A DNA stretch of 64,000 nucleotides. Origin: Tessaracoccus rhinocerotis (GTDB lineage Bacteria; Actinomycetota; Actinomycetes; Propionibacteriales; Propionibacteriaceae). The first letter of the stretch is position 1. Each line of letters starts with the position of its first letter. Of the stretch, positions 8,315 to 17,348 are shown piece by piece. The stretch covers positions 186,001-250,000 of the forward strand of contig NZ_VKKG01000001.1 of the NCBI RefSeq assembly GCF_007197885.1. The letters are read 5' to 3'. A program made the translations under genes and the position numbers. Under the pieces are notes generated by a model that worked only from the letters and a program-made list of their open reading frames with translations, searched no databases and was not told where the DNA came from.

Positions 8315-9478
8315 CTAGCCGCCGCTGGTGTCCAGTTCCGCGTCACCGAGCTCGAGGTCCATGCCGGAGGTGTCGTCGTACCAGCCGTGCGGCACGACCA
8401 CCTTGGACCGTGGCGTCCCCTGCCTGCCGCGCGGGGTGCCGAGCTCCGACTCCGGGAAGGCTGCCCCCGAGTCGAGCTGGCCGACGAGGTCCTCGAGTTC
8501 GGCCATGGAGGAGACCATGGCGAAGCTCCGGCGCAGTTCGCCCACGGGATAGCCCTTGAAGTACCAGGCCATGTGCTTGCGGATGTCGACGATGCCGCGC
8601 TCCCCCATGATCCCGGTGAGCAGCTGCGCGTGCCGGATGATGGTGCGCCCCACCTCGCCGAGCGTCGGGCGGCGGCGGTACTCCTGGCCGGTGAAGGCTG
8701 CGGCGAGGTCGCCGAACAACCACGGCCTGCCGAGGCAGCCGCGGCCGATGACGACGCCGTCGGCGCCGGTCTCGCGCATCATCCGAAGGGCGTCCTCGGC
8801 CTCCCAGATGTCGCCGTTGCCCAGTACCGGGATGTCCACCTCGGCCTTGAGCGCGGCGATGGCCTCCCAGTCCGCCTCTCCGGAGTAGGCCTGCTGCACG
8901 GTGCGGCCGTGCAACGCGATCGCCGCAGCGCCCTCCTCCTGGGCGATCCGCCCTGCATCTAGGAAGGTGTGGTGGTCCTGGTCGATGCCGATGCGCGTCT
9001 TGATGGTGACGGGCACTCCGGACTCGTCGGCTGCCCGCACGGTCTCGCGCACGATCGCGCGCAGCCGGTCACGCTTGTACGGCAGCACGCCCCCGCCGCC
9101 CTTGCGGGTGACCTTGGGCACTGGGCAGCCGAAGTTCAGGTCGATGTGGTCCACGGAGAAGTCCCGCACCAGGATGCGGGCAGCGTCGGCCATCACGTGC
9201 GGGTCCACGCCGTAGAGCTGCACCGAGCGGGTGGTCTCTCCGGGATCGAACTGCAGCATGTCGTGGGTCTTGTGGTCGCCGACCACCAGCCCCCGTGAGG
9301 TGATCATCTCGCAGACGTAGAGCCCTGCACCCTGTTCACGGCACAGTTGCCGGTAGGCGGCGTTCGTGACCCCCGCCATCGGCGCCAGCACCACGGGCAG
9401 GTCCACCACGACGGCGTCGGCGCGGCTGGGCGCGCTCAACCGCAGCGGGGCGTAGCTGGTGACTGTCTCGGTGGTCAT
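8315..9478 (-). CDS. dusB: tRNA dihydrouridine synthase (DusB family)
   Basis: A 387-residue FMN-dependent TIM-barrel enzyme that reduces uridine to dihydrouridine in tRNA. LAPMAGVTNAAYRQLCR (residues 31-47) forms the flavin site, and the catalytic cysteine is C118 in NFGCPVPKVTRKGGG. The barrel is followed by a C-terminal helical tRNA-binding region, and the last 60 residues are a low-conservation acidic tail. It may be transcribed from its own promoter, since it is upstream of gltA with 75 bases between them and is divergent from the hydrolase gene at 9575. Confidence 0.93.
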   Translation of the reverse strand: MTTETVTSYAPLRLSAPSRADAVVVDLPVVLAPMAGVTNAAYRQLCREQGAGLYVCEMITSRGLVVGDHKTHDMLQFDPGETTRSVQLYGVDPHVMADAARILVRDFSVDHIDLNFGCPVPKVTRKGGGGVLPYKRDRLRAIVRETVRAADESGVPVTIKTRIGIDQDHHTFLDAGRIAQEEGAAAIALHGRTVQQAYSGEADWEAIAALKAEVDIPVLGNGDIWEAEDALRMMRETGADGVVIGRGCLGRPWLFGDLAAAFTGQEYRRRPTLGEVGRTIIRHAQLLTGIMGERGIVDIRKHMAWYFKGYPVGELRRSFAMVSSMAELEDLVGQLDSGAAFPESELGTPRGRQGTPRSKVVVPHGWYDDTSGMDLELGDAELDTSGG

Positions 9479-9574
9479 GGTCCTCCAGGGGTGAGCAACC
9501 CGTCGATTCTACGACGCCCGACCGGTGGGTCCGAATCCCTTGTGGCTAGGGCGCGGTGGTGCCACGGTGGGGGC

Positions 9575-10360
9575 ATGACCGACGACGCGCCACGCGAACC
9601 CCTCAACGTCCACCGCTTCGGCAACCCCGATGCCCCGCCACTGGTGCTCGTGCACGGACTGACCGACGACGGCACCAACTGGCCCGACGCGGTGTTCCGC
9701 TGGTCCTTCCACTGGGACATCCACGCCCCCGACCAGCGCGGTCACGGCCACTCACCGCGGTTCACGCGCGAGGAGGTCACCGACAGCCAGGGCATCTGGG
9801 TGGCAGACCTCCTGGAGCTGCTGCGTGGCCTGGAACAGCCCGCAGTGCTGGTGGGTCACTCGCTGGGGGGCCTGGTCTGCCTCCGCGCAGCCCTCGACGA
9901 GCCCGACCTCGTCCGCGCCCTGGTGCTCGAGGACCCGGCGGCACCCACCGACACCGACGCCGCCGATGCGCAGTTCGTGGCCCACCAGCAGCGCTTCCTC
10001 GCCGCGTTCCCGGAGCACACCCACTCCGAGATCGGGCGGATGCGCGCAGAGACCCCCTGGTCCGAGACGGAAATCCTCGCGTGGGCGCAGTCGAAGGCGC
10101 TGGTGGATCCCCTGATGGTCGAGCAGGGCCTGCTGCTGCGCGGTCACGAGTGGGCCGGACTGTTCGAGCAGCTCACCGTCCCGACGATGCTGGTGCTTCC
10201 CGGCGACGGCGGTATGGGCCCGGACGCGGCCGACTACGACAACCCACTGGTGGAGCGGGTCGAGGTGCCAGGTGCGGGACACTGCGTGCGCCGCGACCGC
10301 CCGGAGGCCTTCCACGAGGCGGTGGATGCCTTCCTCGCGGCGCACCGCCGGTCCGTCTGA
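9575..10360 (+). CDS. Alpha/beta hydrolase
   Basis: A 261-residue alpha/beta-hydrolase fold protein. The oxyanion-hole strand LVLVHGLT (residues 23-30), the nucleophile elbow GHSLGG with S96 and the late histidine in GAGHCVRRD complete the triad. No signal peptide is present, so it acts in the cytoplasm. The substrate cannot be inferred: this fold covers esterases, lipases and epoxide or haloalkane hydrolases. The ATG at 9575 opens the conserved domain; longer in-frame sequence upstream overlaps the dusB gene and is not credible. Confidence 0.88.
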   Translation: MTDDAPREPLNVHRFGNPDAPPLVLVHGLTDDGTNWPDAVFRWSFHWDIHAPDQRGHGHSPRFTREEVTDSQGIWVADLLELLRGLEQPAVLVGHSLGGLVCLRAALDEPDLVRALVLEDPAAPTDTDAADAQFVAHQQRFLAAFPEHTHSEIGRMRAETPWSETEILAWAQSKALVDPLMVEQGLLLRGHEWAGLFEQLTVPTMLVLPGDGGMGPDAADYDNPLVERVEVPGAGHCVRRDRPEAFHEAVDAFLAAHRRSV

Positions 10361-10420
10361 GCGAGGGCGATCGGACGACGAGATCCTGACGTTGCCCTGC
10401 GGATGCGGTTGGATGGTTCC

Positions 10421-12463
10421 ATGACGAATCCGCTGCTGCAGCCCTCCGAGCTCCCGTTCCAGCTGCCCGACTACGCCAACCTCGGCGACGACCAGGTCCG
10501 TGAGGCGATCAGCATCGGCATGGCCGAGCAGCTCAACACCCTCGACGCCATCGCCACCAACCCGCACATCCCGACGGTGGCCAACACTCTCGAGGACTGG
10601 GAGCGCAGCGGGGCCACCCTGACCCGGGCCATGAACGCCTTCTGGGTCGCCAAGGCAGCCGACACCAACCCCGTGCGAGACGCCATCGAGGAGGAGTTCG
10701 CGCCGAAGCTGGCCGCCCACGGGGACGCGATCCTGCTGGACGCGCGCCTCTACGAGCGGCTGCTCCAGCTGAAGGACCGGGGCGAGAGGGGCGAGATCGA
10801 GCTCGACGCCCAGGACTCCCACCGGATCGAGGAGCACCTGCGCGCCTTCCGCCGCGGCGGCATCGCCCTGCCCGAGGCGGAGAAGGAACGCCTCCGGGCC
10901 CTCAACGTGGAGCTCGCCACGCTCTCGGCCCAGTTCCAGGAGTTGCTCGTGGCCGGCCGCAACGCCGCCGGAGTGCACGTCACCGACCCCGCCGAACTGG
11001 ACGGCCTCTCAGACGACGACCGGGCCTCGGCCAGGTCCTCCGCGGAGGCGGCCGGTCTGGACGGATGGCTCATCGACATCGTCAACACCACGACCCAACC
11101 GGCCCTCGAGGACCTGACCGACCGCGGCCTGCGCGAGCGCATCTTCCGCGCCTCGGTGGCCCGGGGCCTGGCCGGGGAGCACGACACCCGCGAGCTGGCG
11201 GTCCGCACAGCCCACCTCAGGCACGAGCGGGCCCAACTGCTTGGATTCGAACACCACGTTGCCTACGTCGCCGGCGACGGCTGCGCCCGCACCACCGGGG
11301 CGATCAACCAGCTGCTCGCGCAGGTCGCCCCGGGTGCGCGGGAGCTGGTGGAGCGGGAGGCCGTCGAGCTCCAGGCGCTGCTCGCCAAGGATGCTCCGGA
11401 TGCCACGCTGGAGCCGTGGGACTGGCAGTTCTACGCCGCCCGCGCCGCCGCGGCCAACTCCGTCGACCAGCAGGCCCTGCGCCCGTACCTGGAGTTCGAG
11501 CGCGTCCTCCACGAGGGGGTCTTCGCCGCAGCCACCGCCCTGTACGGGATCACTTTCCACGAGCGGCCGGAGCTGGTCGGCTACACGGCCGACGCCCGCG
11601 TCTTCGAGGTGCGCGAGGACGACGGTGCCGTCCTGGGGGCCGTCGTGATCGATCCCTTCACGCGCCCCACCAAGCAGGGCGGCGCCTGGATGACCAGCAT
11701 CGTGGACCAGTCCCTGCTGTTCGGTGACCTGCCGGTGGTCACCAACACCTGCAATTTCCCCAGGCCGGCCGCCGGCTCCCCCAGCCTGCTGACCTGGGAC
11801 AACGTCATCACGCTGTTCCACGAGTTCGGGCACGACCTGCACGGCCTGCTCTCCCACGTGCGCTACGCCTCCCTGTCCGGCACCGCGGTGCCGACGGACT
11901 TCGTCGAGTTCCCCTCGCAGGTCAACGAGATCTGGGCATGGGAGCCCGCGCTGATCGCGAGGTATGCCGTGCACCACGAGACCGGTGAGCCGATCCCCGC
12001 CGAGTGGATCGATCGGCTCGTCGCAGGCCGACGGCAAGGCATCGGGCACCAGACGTTCGAGACCGTCGCGGCGCAGCTGCTGGACCAGGCCTGGCACCAG
12101 AGCGCCGTGGAGGAACTTCCCGGCGGCGCCGAGGAGGTCGAGGCGTTCGAGGCCGGTGCGCTGGAGGCGGCTGGGGTCAGCTTCCCCCTGGTGCCGCCGC
12201 GGTACCGCAGCGCCTACTTCGCGCACATCTTCTCCGGTGGCTACGGTGCCGCCTACTACTCCTACCTGTGGTCCGAGGTGATGGACGCCGACACCGTCGC
12301 CTGGTTCCGGGAGGCCGGCGGCCTGTCCCGGGAAACCGGTGAGCGGTTCCGGCGCCGCCTGCTCGCCCCCGGCGGCTCGGTGGAGGCGATGGACTCCTAC
12401 CGCGACTTCCGCGGAGCCGACCCCGACGTGCGCCACCTGCTGGAGCGCTTCGGCCTGGGGTGA
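10421..12463 (+). CDS. M3 family metallopeptidase (Dcp-like)
   Basis: A 680-residue thimet-oligopeptidase/dipeptidyl carboxypeptidase family zinc peptidase. The zinc motif HEFGH is at about residues 467-471 with the third ligand glutamate in FVEFPSQVNE about 25 residues later, exactly as in the family. These cytoplasmic enzymes trim short peptides produced by larger proteases. The full length matches bacterial Dcp. The ATG at 10421 (MTNPLLQPSE) is preferred to one 18 bases earlier. Confidence 0.93.
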   Translation: MTNPLLQPSELPFQLPDYANLGDDQVREAISIGMAEQLNTLDAIATNPHIPTVANTLEDWERSGATLTRAMNAFWVAKAADTNPVRDAIEEEFAPKLAAHGDAILLDARLYERLLQLKDRGERGEIELDAQDSHRIEEHLRAFRRGGIALPEAEKERLRALNVELATLSAQFQELLVAGRNAAGVHVTDPAELDGLSDDDRASARSSAEAAGLDGWLIDIVNTTTQPALEDLTDRGLRERIFRASVARGLAGEHDTRELAVRTAHLRHERAQLLGFEHHVAYVAGDGCARTTGAINQLLAQVAPGARELVEREAVELQALLAKDAPDATLEPWDWQFYAARAAAANSVDQQALRPYLEFERVLHEGVFAAATALYGITFHERPELVGYTADARVFEVREDDGAVLGAVVIDPFTRPTKQGGAWMTSIVDQSLLFGDLPVVTNTCNFPRPAAGSPSLLTWDNVITLFHEFGHDLHGLLSHVRYASLSGTAVPTDFVEFPSQVNEIWAWEPALIARYAVHHETGEPIPAEWIDRLVAGRRQGIGHQTFETVAAQLLDQAWHQSAVEELPGGAEEVEAFEAGALEAAGVSFPLVPPRYRSAYFAHIFSGGYGAAYYSYLWSEVMDADTVAWFREAGGLSRETGERFRRRLLAPGGSVEAMDSYRDFRGADPDVRHLLERFGLG

Positions 12464-12468
12464 ACGGC

Positions 12469-13488
12469 TCAGCCCCGGCAGGCTGCGACGGAGTGGGTGA
12501 GGCGCTCGAACACGGCGGCGTCGACGTCCACCCCGAGCCGCCGGAGCGCCAACACCGCTGAACCGACGAGTCCGTCGACCACCGGGACCAGTCCCTCCGG
12601 CGGCAGCTCGTCGCCCAGCACCCGCTCCAACCGCTGCCTGAGCCCGTGCGCGCCCGTCAGCAGTCCACCGGCAACCACCACCGGTCCCGGGGCCCCGTCG
12701 GCCAGCGCCGCCCGCAGCGTGACCGCGAGGCCGGCGGCCGCCTCGTCGAGGATCTCCCGGGCGACCTCATCCTCCGGCACCGCGAAGACCAGCGATGCGT
12801 ACCGCGCGAGCCGCACGGGCAGTTCCGAATAGCTCGTGATCCCGATCTCGTGCACCAAGCGGGGCCTGCCGTTCAGGGCGTCTCGCTCGTCGACGAGGTG
12901 CTGCAGGCCCATCGCGGACACCAGCAGCGGGGTGAGCCCGGTGCTGGGGCCAGTGCCGTCCAAGTCCGCCAGCACGGCCCGCACCACCCGCTGGCCCACC
13001 CAGAAGCCGGAGCCGATGTCGCCCAGCAACCAGCCGAGGCCATCGACGGACCGGATGCTGCGACCACCCTCGACGCGGTGCGCGACGGCGCCGGTTCCGG
13101 CGACCAGCACGTACCCGTGCCCGAGGTGGGTCCCGGAGCAGAACGCGGCCAGGCCGTCGGCCTCCATCGCCACGGGAGCGTGCACGCCGCGCAGGCCCAA
13201 CGACGTGCTGATCATCTGCATGAAGGCGGGCCGGTGGCCCCCACCGGCGGCCGCCAGCAGGACGAGGCGGACGTCAGCCGGATCGGCTCCCGCCATGTCC
13301 ACGGCCCCGAGCGCACTGGTCACGATCGCCGCGGCGGCATCGCCGTCGTCGGTTGCCAACGGATTCGCGGAACCTGCGAGGCCTAGCCCCCTACAGGTTC
13401 CTCCGAAGTCGACGAGCGCTGTTCTGCAGGAAGTGCCTCCGGCGTCGACGGCAAGCACTAACGTTCCCTCGGGCAACCGTTCGCCCAT
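12469..13488 (-). CDS. BadF/BcrA-type sugar kinase, likely N-acetylglucosamine kinase
   Basis: A 339-residue ASKHA-fold kinase. The phosphate loop VDAGGTSCRTALVD (residues 14-27), the second loop VAGTGAVAH and the GDIGSGFWVG block resemble bacterial N-acetylglucosamine and N-acetylmuramic acid kinases in the BadF/BadG ATPase family. The divergent RpiR regulator and the sugar isomerase-like protein support an amino-sugar role, probably recycling cell-wall sugars. The shared 72-base intergenic region holds a putative operator. Which amino sugar is phosphorylated is not decided by the sequence. Confidence 0.8.
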   Translation of the reverse strand: MGERLPEGTLVLAVDAGGTSCRTALVDFGGTCRGLGLAGSANPLATDDGDAAAAIVTSALGAVDMAGADPADVRLVLLAAAGGGHRPAFMQMISTSLGLRGVHAPVAMEADGLAAFCSGTHLGHGYVLVAGTGAVAHRVEGGRSIRSVDGLGWLLGDIGSGFWVGQRVVRAVLADLDGTGPSTGLTPLLVSAMGLQHLVDERDALNGRPRLVHEIGITSYSELPVRLARYASLVFAVPEDEVAREILDEAAAGLAVTLRAALADGAPGPVVVAGGLLTGAHGLRQRLERVLGDELPPEGLVPVVDGLVGSAVLALRRLGVDVDAAVFERLTHSVAACRG

Positions 13489-13492
13489 CAGG

Positions 13493-13525
13493 TTGACACC
13501 CCCCAGCCACTGAAAGTATGTTTCA
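13493..13525 (+). promoter_or_regulatory. Promoter with embedded RpiR-type operator
   Basis: TTGACA at 13493-13498 and TATGTT at 13517-13522 are separated by 18 bases, a good sigma-70-type promoter for the regulator gene. The -10 element lies inside the inverted repeat TGAAA-GTATG-TTTCA (13511-13525). GAAA/TTTC half-sites are known for RpiR/MurR-family regulators, so autorepression and joint control of the divergent kinase are inferred. Confidence 0.65.
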
Positions 13526-13560
13526 CGTAGTCAGCCTACAGACGAACAGGAATTTCCGCC

Positions 13561-14481
13561 ATGGAATCCGAACCCGCCGTCACCGGGGTACCGAGCCCAG
13601 AGTTCGGACTGCTCGCGCGGGTGCAGGCCGCCCTGCCAAGTCTGTCACCATCCATGGCCAAGATCGCCCGCCTCCTGCTGGGGAACCCGGAGCTACCGCT
13701 GACGCTGTCCATCACCGAACTCGCGGATCGCGCGGGCACCTCGCCGCCGACGGTGACCCGGTTCTGCCGCCAACTTGGCTACGGCGGCTACGTCCCCCTG
13801 CGGGTGGGGGTTGCCGCCGACCTCGGCCGCTCCGACGCCCAGACCGAATTCGTGCACGAACTCGGCCGGACGTTCGATCCCGACGAGAGCAGCACCGCAT
13901 TGCTCAAGACGCTGCGGCTGAGCCACATCAACAGTATCCAGGCGGCTGCCGACCTGATCGCCCTGGACGACTTCGAAACCGCGGCCGGCGCCATCGCCGC
14001 CAGCCCGCGCGTGGACATCTACGGCGTCGCCGGGAGCGCAACCGTGGCCCACAGCCTGCACGACAGGCTCTACCGGATCGGCGTGCACACCCACTCGTGG
14101 TCCGAGGTCCACCACGGCCTGATGAGCGCGTCGCTGCTCCAGCTCGGCTCGACAGCGATCGCCATCTCCAACTCAGGCAGGACCTCCGAGGTGGTGGAGA
14201 TGCTGGCAGCAGCCAGGGACACCGGTGCGACCACCGTCGCGATGACCAGCGACCCGCACTCCCCGCTGGCCGAGCTCGCCGACACGCACCTGCGCACCTC
14301 GCCGCCGGACCAGTTCTTCAGCGCCGGCGGAATCGCAGCACAGACGGTGCAGATGTTCGCCTGCAACGTCTTGTACATGCTGGTGGCCAAGGCCACCTAC
14401 ACCAGGACGCAGGAGGCACTCGCACTGAGCGCCGCCGTCATCGACAACCACAACAACCCCCGCCGTCGCCAGCAGTCGTGA
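13561..14481 (+). CDS. MurR/RpiR family transcriptional regulator
   Basis: A 306-residue regulator with an N-terminal RpiR helix-turn-helix (LSITELADRAGTSPPTVTRF, about residues 43-62) and a C-terminal SIS sugar-phosphate-binding domain (about 130-270, with AISNSGRTSEVVEML binding the phosphate). Members sense phosphorylated sugars such as MurNAc-6-P or GlcN-6-P. It is divergent from the amino-sugar kinase and 26 bases upstream of the sugar isomerase-like gene, so it probably controls both. Confidence 0.92.
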   Translation: MESEPAVTGVPSPEFGLLARVQAALPSLSPSMAKIARLLLGNPELPLTLSITELADRAGTSPPTVTRFCRQLGYGGYVPLRVGVAADLGRSDAQTEFVHELGRTFDPDESSTALLKTLRLSHINSIQAAADLIALDDFETAAGAIAASPRVDIYGVAGSATVAHSLHDRLYRIGVHTHSWSEVHHGLMSASLLQLGSTAIAISNSGRTSEVVEMLAAARDTGATTVAMTSDPHSPLAELADTHLRTSPPDQFFSAGGIAAQTVQMFACNVLYMLVAKATYTRTQEALALSAAVIDNHNNPRRRQQS

Positions 14482-14507
14482 CGGCCAGGAACAACAGGGA
14501 GAACAGA

Positions 14508-15275
14508 ATGCACGAACTCGCCACCTCCTTCTCCGAAGAGGTCACCAAGCGCCTGCGGGCCCTCGATGAGGACGCTGCCGCCGGCCGCTTCGACGACGCG
14601 GTCACGATCATGGTGGAGACCTTCGCCCGCGACGGCGTCCTGCACGCCTTCGGAACGGGCCACTCGGAGGCGTTCGCCATGGAGATCGCGGGCCGCGCCG
14701 GCGGGTTCATCCCCACGCACCACATGACCCAGAAGGACCTGTTCTTCCTCGGCGGCCGCACCAGCGTCTCCGAGATCGGGGGCGCGGAGCTGGAGCGCGA
14801 CGACTCGACCGCCGACCAGCTCTACGAGCTCTACGAGATCCACCCCACGGACGCCCTCATCATCGCCTCCAACTCCGGGGCGAACGGCTCCACCATCGGG
14901 CTGGCGCTGCGCGCACAGGCCGAGGGCCTCCCGGTCATCGCGGTGACCAGCCTGGACCACAGCTCCCGGGTCACCTCCAAGCACCGTTCGGGCAAGCGTC
15001 TGTTCGAGGTGGCCGACGTCGTCATCGACAACCACGCACCCTACGGCGATGCCACGCTCGAGATCACCGAGGGCCTGAAGGTGGGGCCGGTCTCGTCGCT
15101 GACCGCCGCCTACATCGCGCAGCTCCTCACCATCGAGACCGCCGCCCGACTGCAGGCCTCCGGCACGCTGCCGCCGATGTTCATCTCTGCCAACATCCCC
15201 GGCGGCGACGAGCACAACAACGTGCTGCAGGACCGGTTCGGGGCGCGCATCCGGCCGCACCTGTACCAACGCTGA
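14508..15275 (+). CDS. SIS-domain sugar isomerase-like protein (UPF0309)
   Basis: A 255-residue protein with a SIS fold from end to end. The phosphosugar-binding stretches GTGHSEAFAMEIAGRAGG, IIASNSGANGSTIGLAL and VTSLDHSSRVTSKHRSGK, and the C-terminal SANIPGGDEHN, match the UPF0309 group. Catalysis has not been established for that group; an isomerase or sugar-phosphate-processing role is inferred from the fold and from the neighbouring amino-sugar kinase and RpiR regulator. The start at 14508 follows CAGGGAGAAC and is cotranscribed with the regulator. Confidence 0.85.
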   Translation: MHELATSFSEEVTKRLRALDEDAAAGRFDDAVTIMVETFARDGVLHAFGTGHSEAFAMEIAGRAGGFIPTHHMTQKDLFFLGGRTSVSEIGGAELERDDSTADQLYELYEIHPTDALIIASNSGANGSTIGLALRAQAEGLPVIAVTSLDHSSRVTSKHRSGKRLFEVADVVIDNHAPYGDATLEITEGLKVGPVSSLTAAYIAQLLTIETAARLQASGTLPPMFISANIPGGDEHNNVLQDRFGARIRPHLYQR

Positions 15276-15280
15276 GCCGC

Positions 15281-15583
15281 TCAGAGCCCCCGGGGCAGGT
15301 TCTCCCCCAGCTCCTCGGGGGCCAGGTAGGCCGACGGTTCGTCGATCGCACGACTGAGGACCGGGGTCAGGACCACCTTGGCGTCGTAGCCCCCGAACGA
15401 GCGGCGGTAGGCGCCCACTGACTCCCAACGGCTCACGATGGCCCACATGGACTGTTCGTCCAGGTTGCGGACGAGCTCGACCGACAGGCATCCGTCCCGC
15501 TGCTGCCAGAACTCGACCACGGCGCGGGCCCCGGCCTCGAAGTCTGGTCCGGGTTCGGAGAAGCGGGAGATCGCGAGGAGCAT
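15281..15583 (-). CDS. ABM-like (antibiotic biosynthesis monooxygenase) small protein
   Basis: A 100-residue single-domain protein with the dimeric ferredoxin-like pattern of ABM proteins: a first beta strand MLLAISRF, a helix including ARAVVEFWQQRDGC, and a strand with SMWAIVSRWESVGAYRRSF. Such proteins range from quinol monooxygenases to heme-degrading enzymes and many have no known substrate; no catalytic role is claimed. It faces the preceding gene tail to tail with 5 bases between stops. Confidence 0.75.
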   Translation of the reverse strand: MLLAISRFSEPGPDFEAGARAVVEFWQQRDGCLSVELVRNLDEQSMWAIVSRWESVGAYRRSFGGYDAKVVLTPVLSRAIDEPSAYLAPEELGENLPRGL

Positions 15584-15629
15584 GGCCGCAGCCTAGCCGA
15601 GCTGAGTTGACACCGGACCACCAGGTTAT

Positions 15630-15644
15630 TGATACTGATTCTCA
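15630..15644 (+). promoter_or_regulatory. Putative Zur box over the znuA start codon
   Basis: TGATACTGATTCTCA matches the actinobacterial Zur palindrome TGAAAATGATTTTCA at 12 of 15 positions by eye. Its last A is the first base of the znuA ATG. Zinc-bound Zur here would block initiation of the zinc uptake operon, which includes the zur gene. Confidence 0.7.
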
Positions 15645-16603
15645 TGACATCTCGTGCACTCGCCGCCGTCCTGACCGCCGGAGCCCTCGCGCTGACCGCC
15701 TGCGGCGCCAAGTCGCCCGCTCCGGGGGACGGCGACGCCGAAGGGCTCCGGGTCGCAGCCGCCTTCTACCCGCTGGCGCACGCGGCCGAGCTTGCAGGCG
15801 GCGACGCCGTCGCCGTCTCCAACCTCACCACCCCCGGGACCGAGGCCCACGACCTGGAACTCTCCCCCCAGCAGATCGTCGCCCTGACCGAGGCCGACGT
15901 CGTGGTGTACCTGGCCGGCTTCCAGCCCGCCGTCGACGACGCGATCGCCCAGTCGGGGGCCCAGAACGTGATCGAGGTCTCGGAGGTGGCCCGGCTGACC
16001 GAGCACGCCGCCGACGAGCCCGGGCACGCGGACGAGGGCCACGAGGACGAGGGGCACGAGGACGAGGGCCACGACCACGGGGAGGCGGACCCGCACTTCT
16101 GGCTCGACCCCACCCGCCTGGCGGACGTCGTCGAGGCCATCTCCGAGGAGCTGGCTGCAGTGTCCCCGGAGGATTCCGAGGCCTTCAAGGAGAACGCCGT
16201 CCGGTCACGGGTCGCGCTGGTTGCGCTGGATGAGGAGTTCGCCACCGGACTCGCCGAGTGCGAACGTCGTGAGATCTTCGTCTCTCACGCCGCCTTCGGC
16301 TACCTGACCGAGCGCTACGACCTCGAGCAGGTCGCCGTCGTCGGCCTCACCCCCCACGCGGAACCGTCGCCCGCGCGCATCGCCGAGGTGCAGGAACTGG
16401 CGCGGGAGCACGGCGCCACCACCATCTTCTTCGAGTCCCAAGCATCTGACGCGGTCGCCGACTCCATCGCAGGAGACCTCGGACTGCGGACCGCGGTGCT
16501 GGATCCGCTGGAGTCACTCACAGAGGAGTCGGCCGGGGAGGACTACTCTGCTGTGATGCGCGCAAATCTCCAGGCCATCCGGGACGCCAATGGCTGCTCC
16601 TGA
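15644..16603 (+). CDS. znuA: Zinc ABC transporter substrate-binding lipoprotein
   Basis: A 319-residue cluster A-I metal-binding protein. The signal peptide ends in the lipobox LTAC, so the mature protein is lipid-anchored outside the membrane. The zinc-site histidines are in EAHDLELSP and DPHFWLDP, and a His/Asp/Glu-rich loop (HADEGHEDEGHEDEGHDHGE, about residues 125-146) typical of zinc-specific members precedes the second one. It is the first gene of a four-gene operon and overlaps the ATPase gene by 14 bases. The putative Zur box overlaps its start. Confidence 0.93.
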   Translation: MTSRALAAVLTAGALALTACGAKSPAPGDGDAEGLRVAAAFYPLAHAAELAGGDAVAVSNLTTPGTEAHDLELSPQQIVALTEADVVVYLAGFQPAVDDAIAQSGAQNVIEVSEVARLTEHAADEPGHADEGHEDEGHEDEGHDHGEADPHFWLDPTRLADVVEAISEELAAVSPEDSEAFKENAVRSRVALVALDEEFATGLAECERREIFVSHAAFGYLTERYDLEQVAVVGLTPHAEPSPARIAEVQELAREHGATTIFFESQASDAVADSIAGDLGLRTAVLDPLESLTEESAGEDYSAVMRANLQAIRDANGCS

Positions 16604-17348
16604 CAACGAACTGCTGGCCGCCGACGGGGTCTACGTCTCCCTCGGCGGCCTGCCGATCCTGCGCGACGTCTCCCTGCACGTGGGCCGGGGGGAGGCCGTT
16701 GCCGTGCTCGGCGGAAACGGCTCCGGCAAGTCGACGCTGGTCCGTGCGGTCGTGGGGCTGAACCAGGTCCAGGGGGGAACCGTGAGGCTGTTCGGGCAGC
16801 CGTTGCAGGACTTCAGGCAGTGGTCGCGCGTCGGATACGTGCCGCAACACTCCTCGCTCAACGTCTCCAACGCGACCGTTCAGGAGATCGTCGCCTCCGG
16901 GCGCCTCCCCCACCGCCGGCCGTTCCGCTGGTTCCGCCGCGCCGACCGCGCCGCCGTCGCCGACGCCCTGCAACTCGTGGGCCTGGCGGACCGTGCGAAG
17001 TGGCCCTTCCGCAGCCTCTCCGGCGGCCAGAAGCAGCGCACCCTGATCGCGCGCGCCCTGTCCACCCAGCCCGAACTGCTGGTGATGGATGAACCCTTCG
17101 CCGGTGTCGACCTGCACAGCCAGGCCGGGCTGGCCAACCTGCTCGCCGGCCTGCGCGCCGACGGGCTCGGCCTGGTGATCGTGCTGCACGAGCTCGGCCC
17201 GATGGCCGAGGTGCTCGACCGCACCATCACGCTGTGCGACGGCCGCCTCGCCGACCACGACGCCCCAACCTCCACCATGGACTGTGACCCCGAGTTGGCC
17301 GAGCACTCCGAGATCGGCCTCCTCGACCCGGTGGCGGGGGGCGAGTGA
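16590..17348 (+). CDS. znuC: Zinc ABC transporter ATP-binding protein
   Basis: A 252-residue ABC ATPase with Walker A GGNGSGKST, Q-loop YVPQHSS, signature LSGGQKQRT, Walker B LLVMDEPF and H-loop VLHE. It drives zinc import with the membrane partner encoded next. The start overlaps the end of znuA by 14 bases and its stop codon shares bases with the permease start, signs of translational coupling. Confidence 0.95.
   Translation: MAAPDNELLAADGVYVSLGGLPILRDVSLHVGRGEAVAVLGGNGSGKSTLVRAVVGLNQVQGGTVRLFGQPLQDFRQWSRVGYVPQHSSLNVSNATVQEIVASGRLPHRRPFRWFRRADRAAVADALQLVGLADRAKWPFRSLSGGQKQRTLIARALSTQPELLVMDEPFAGVDLHSQAGLANLLAGLRADGLGLVIVLHELGPMAEVLDRTITLCDGRLADHDAPTSTMDCDPELAEHSEIGLLDPVAGGE

Noticed and set aside
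15281-15583. Heme-degrading monooxygenase function for the ABM protein
   Set aside because: The fold fits but no heme-binding signature or iron uptake neighbour supports a specific activity; the zinc operon alongside is unrelated by strand and promoter.
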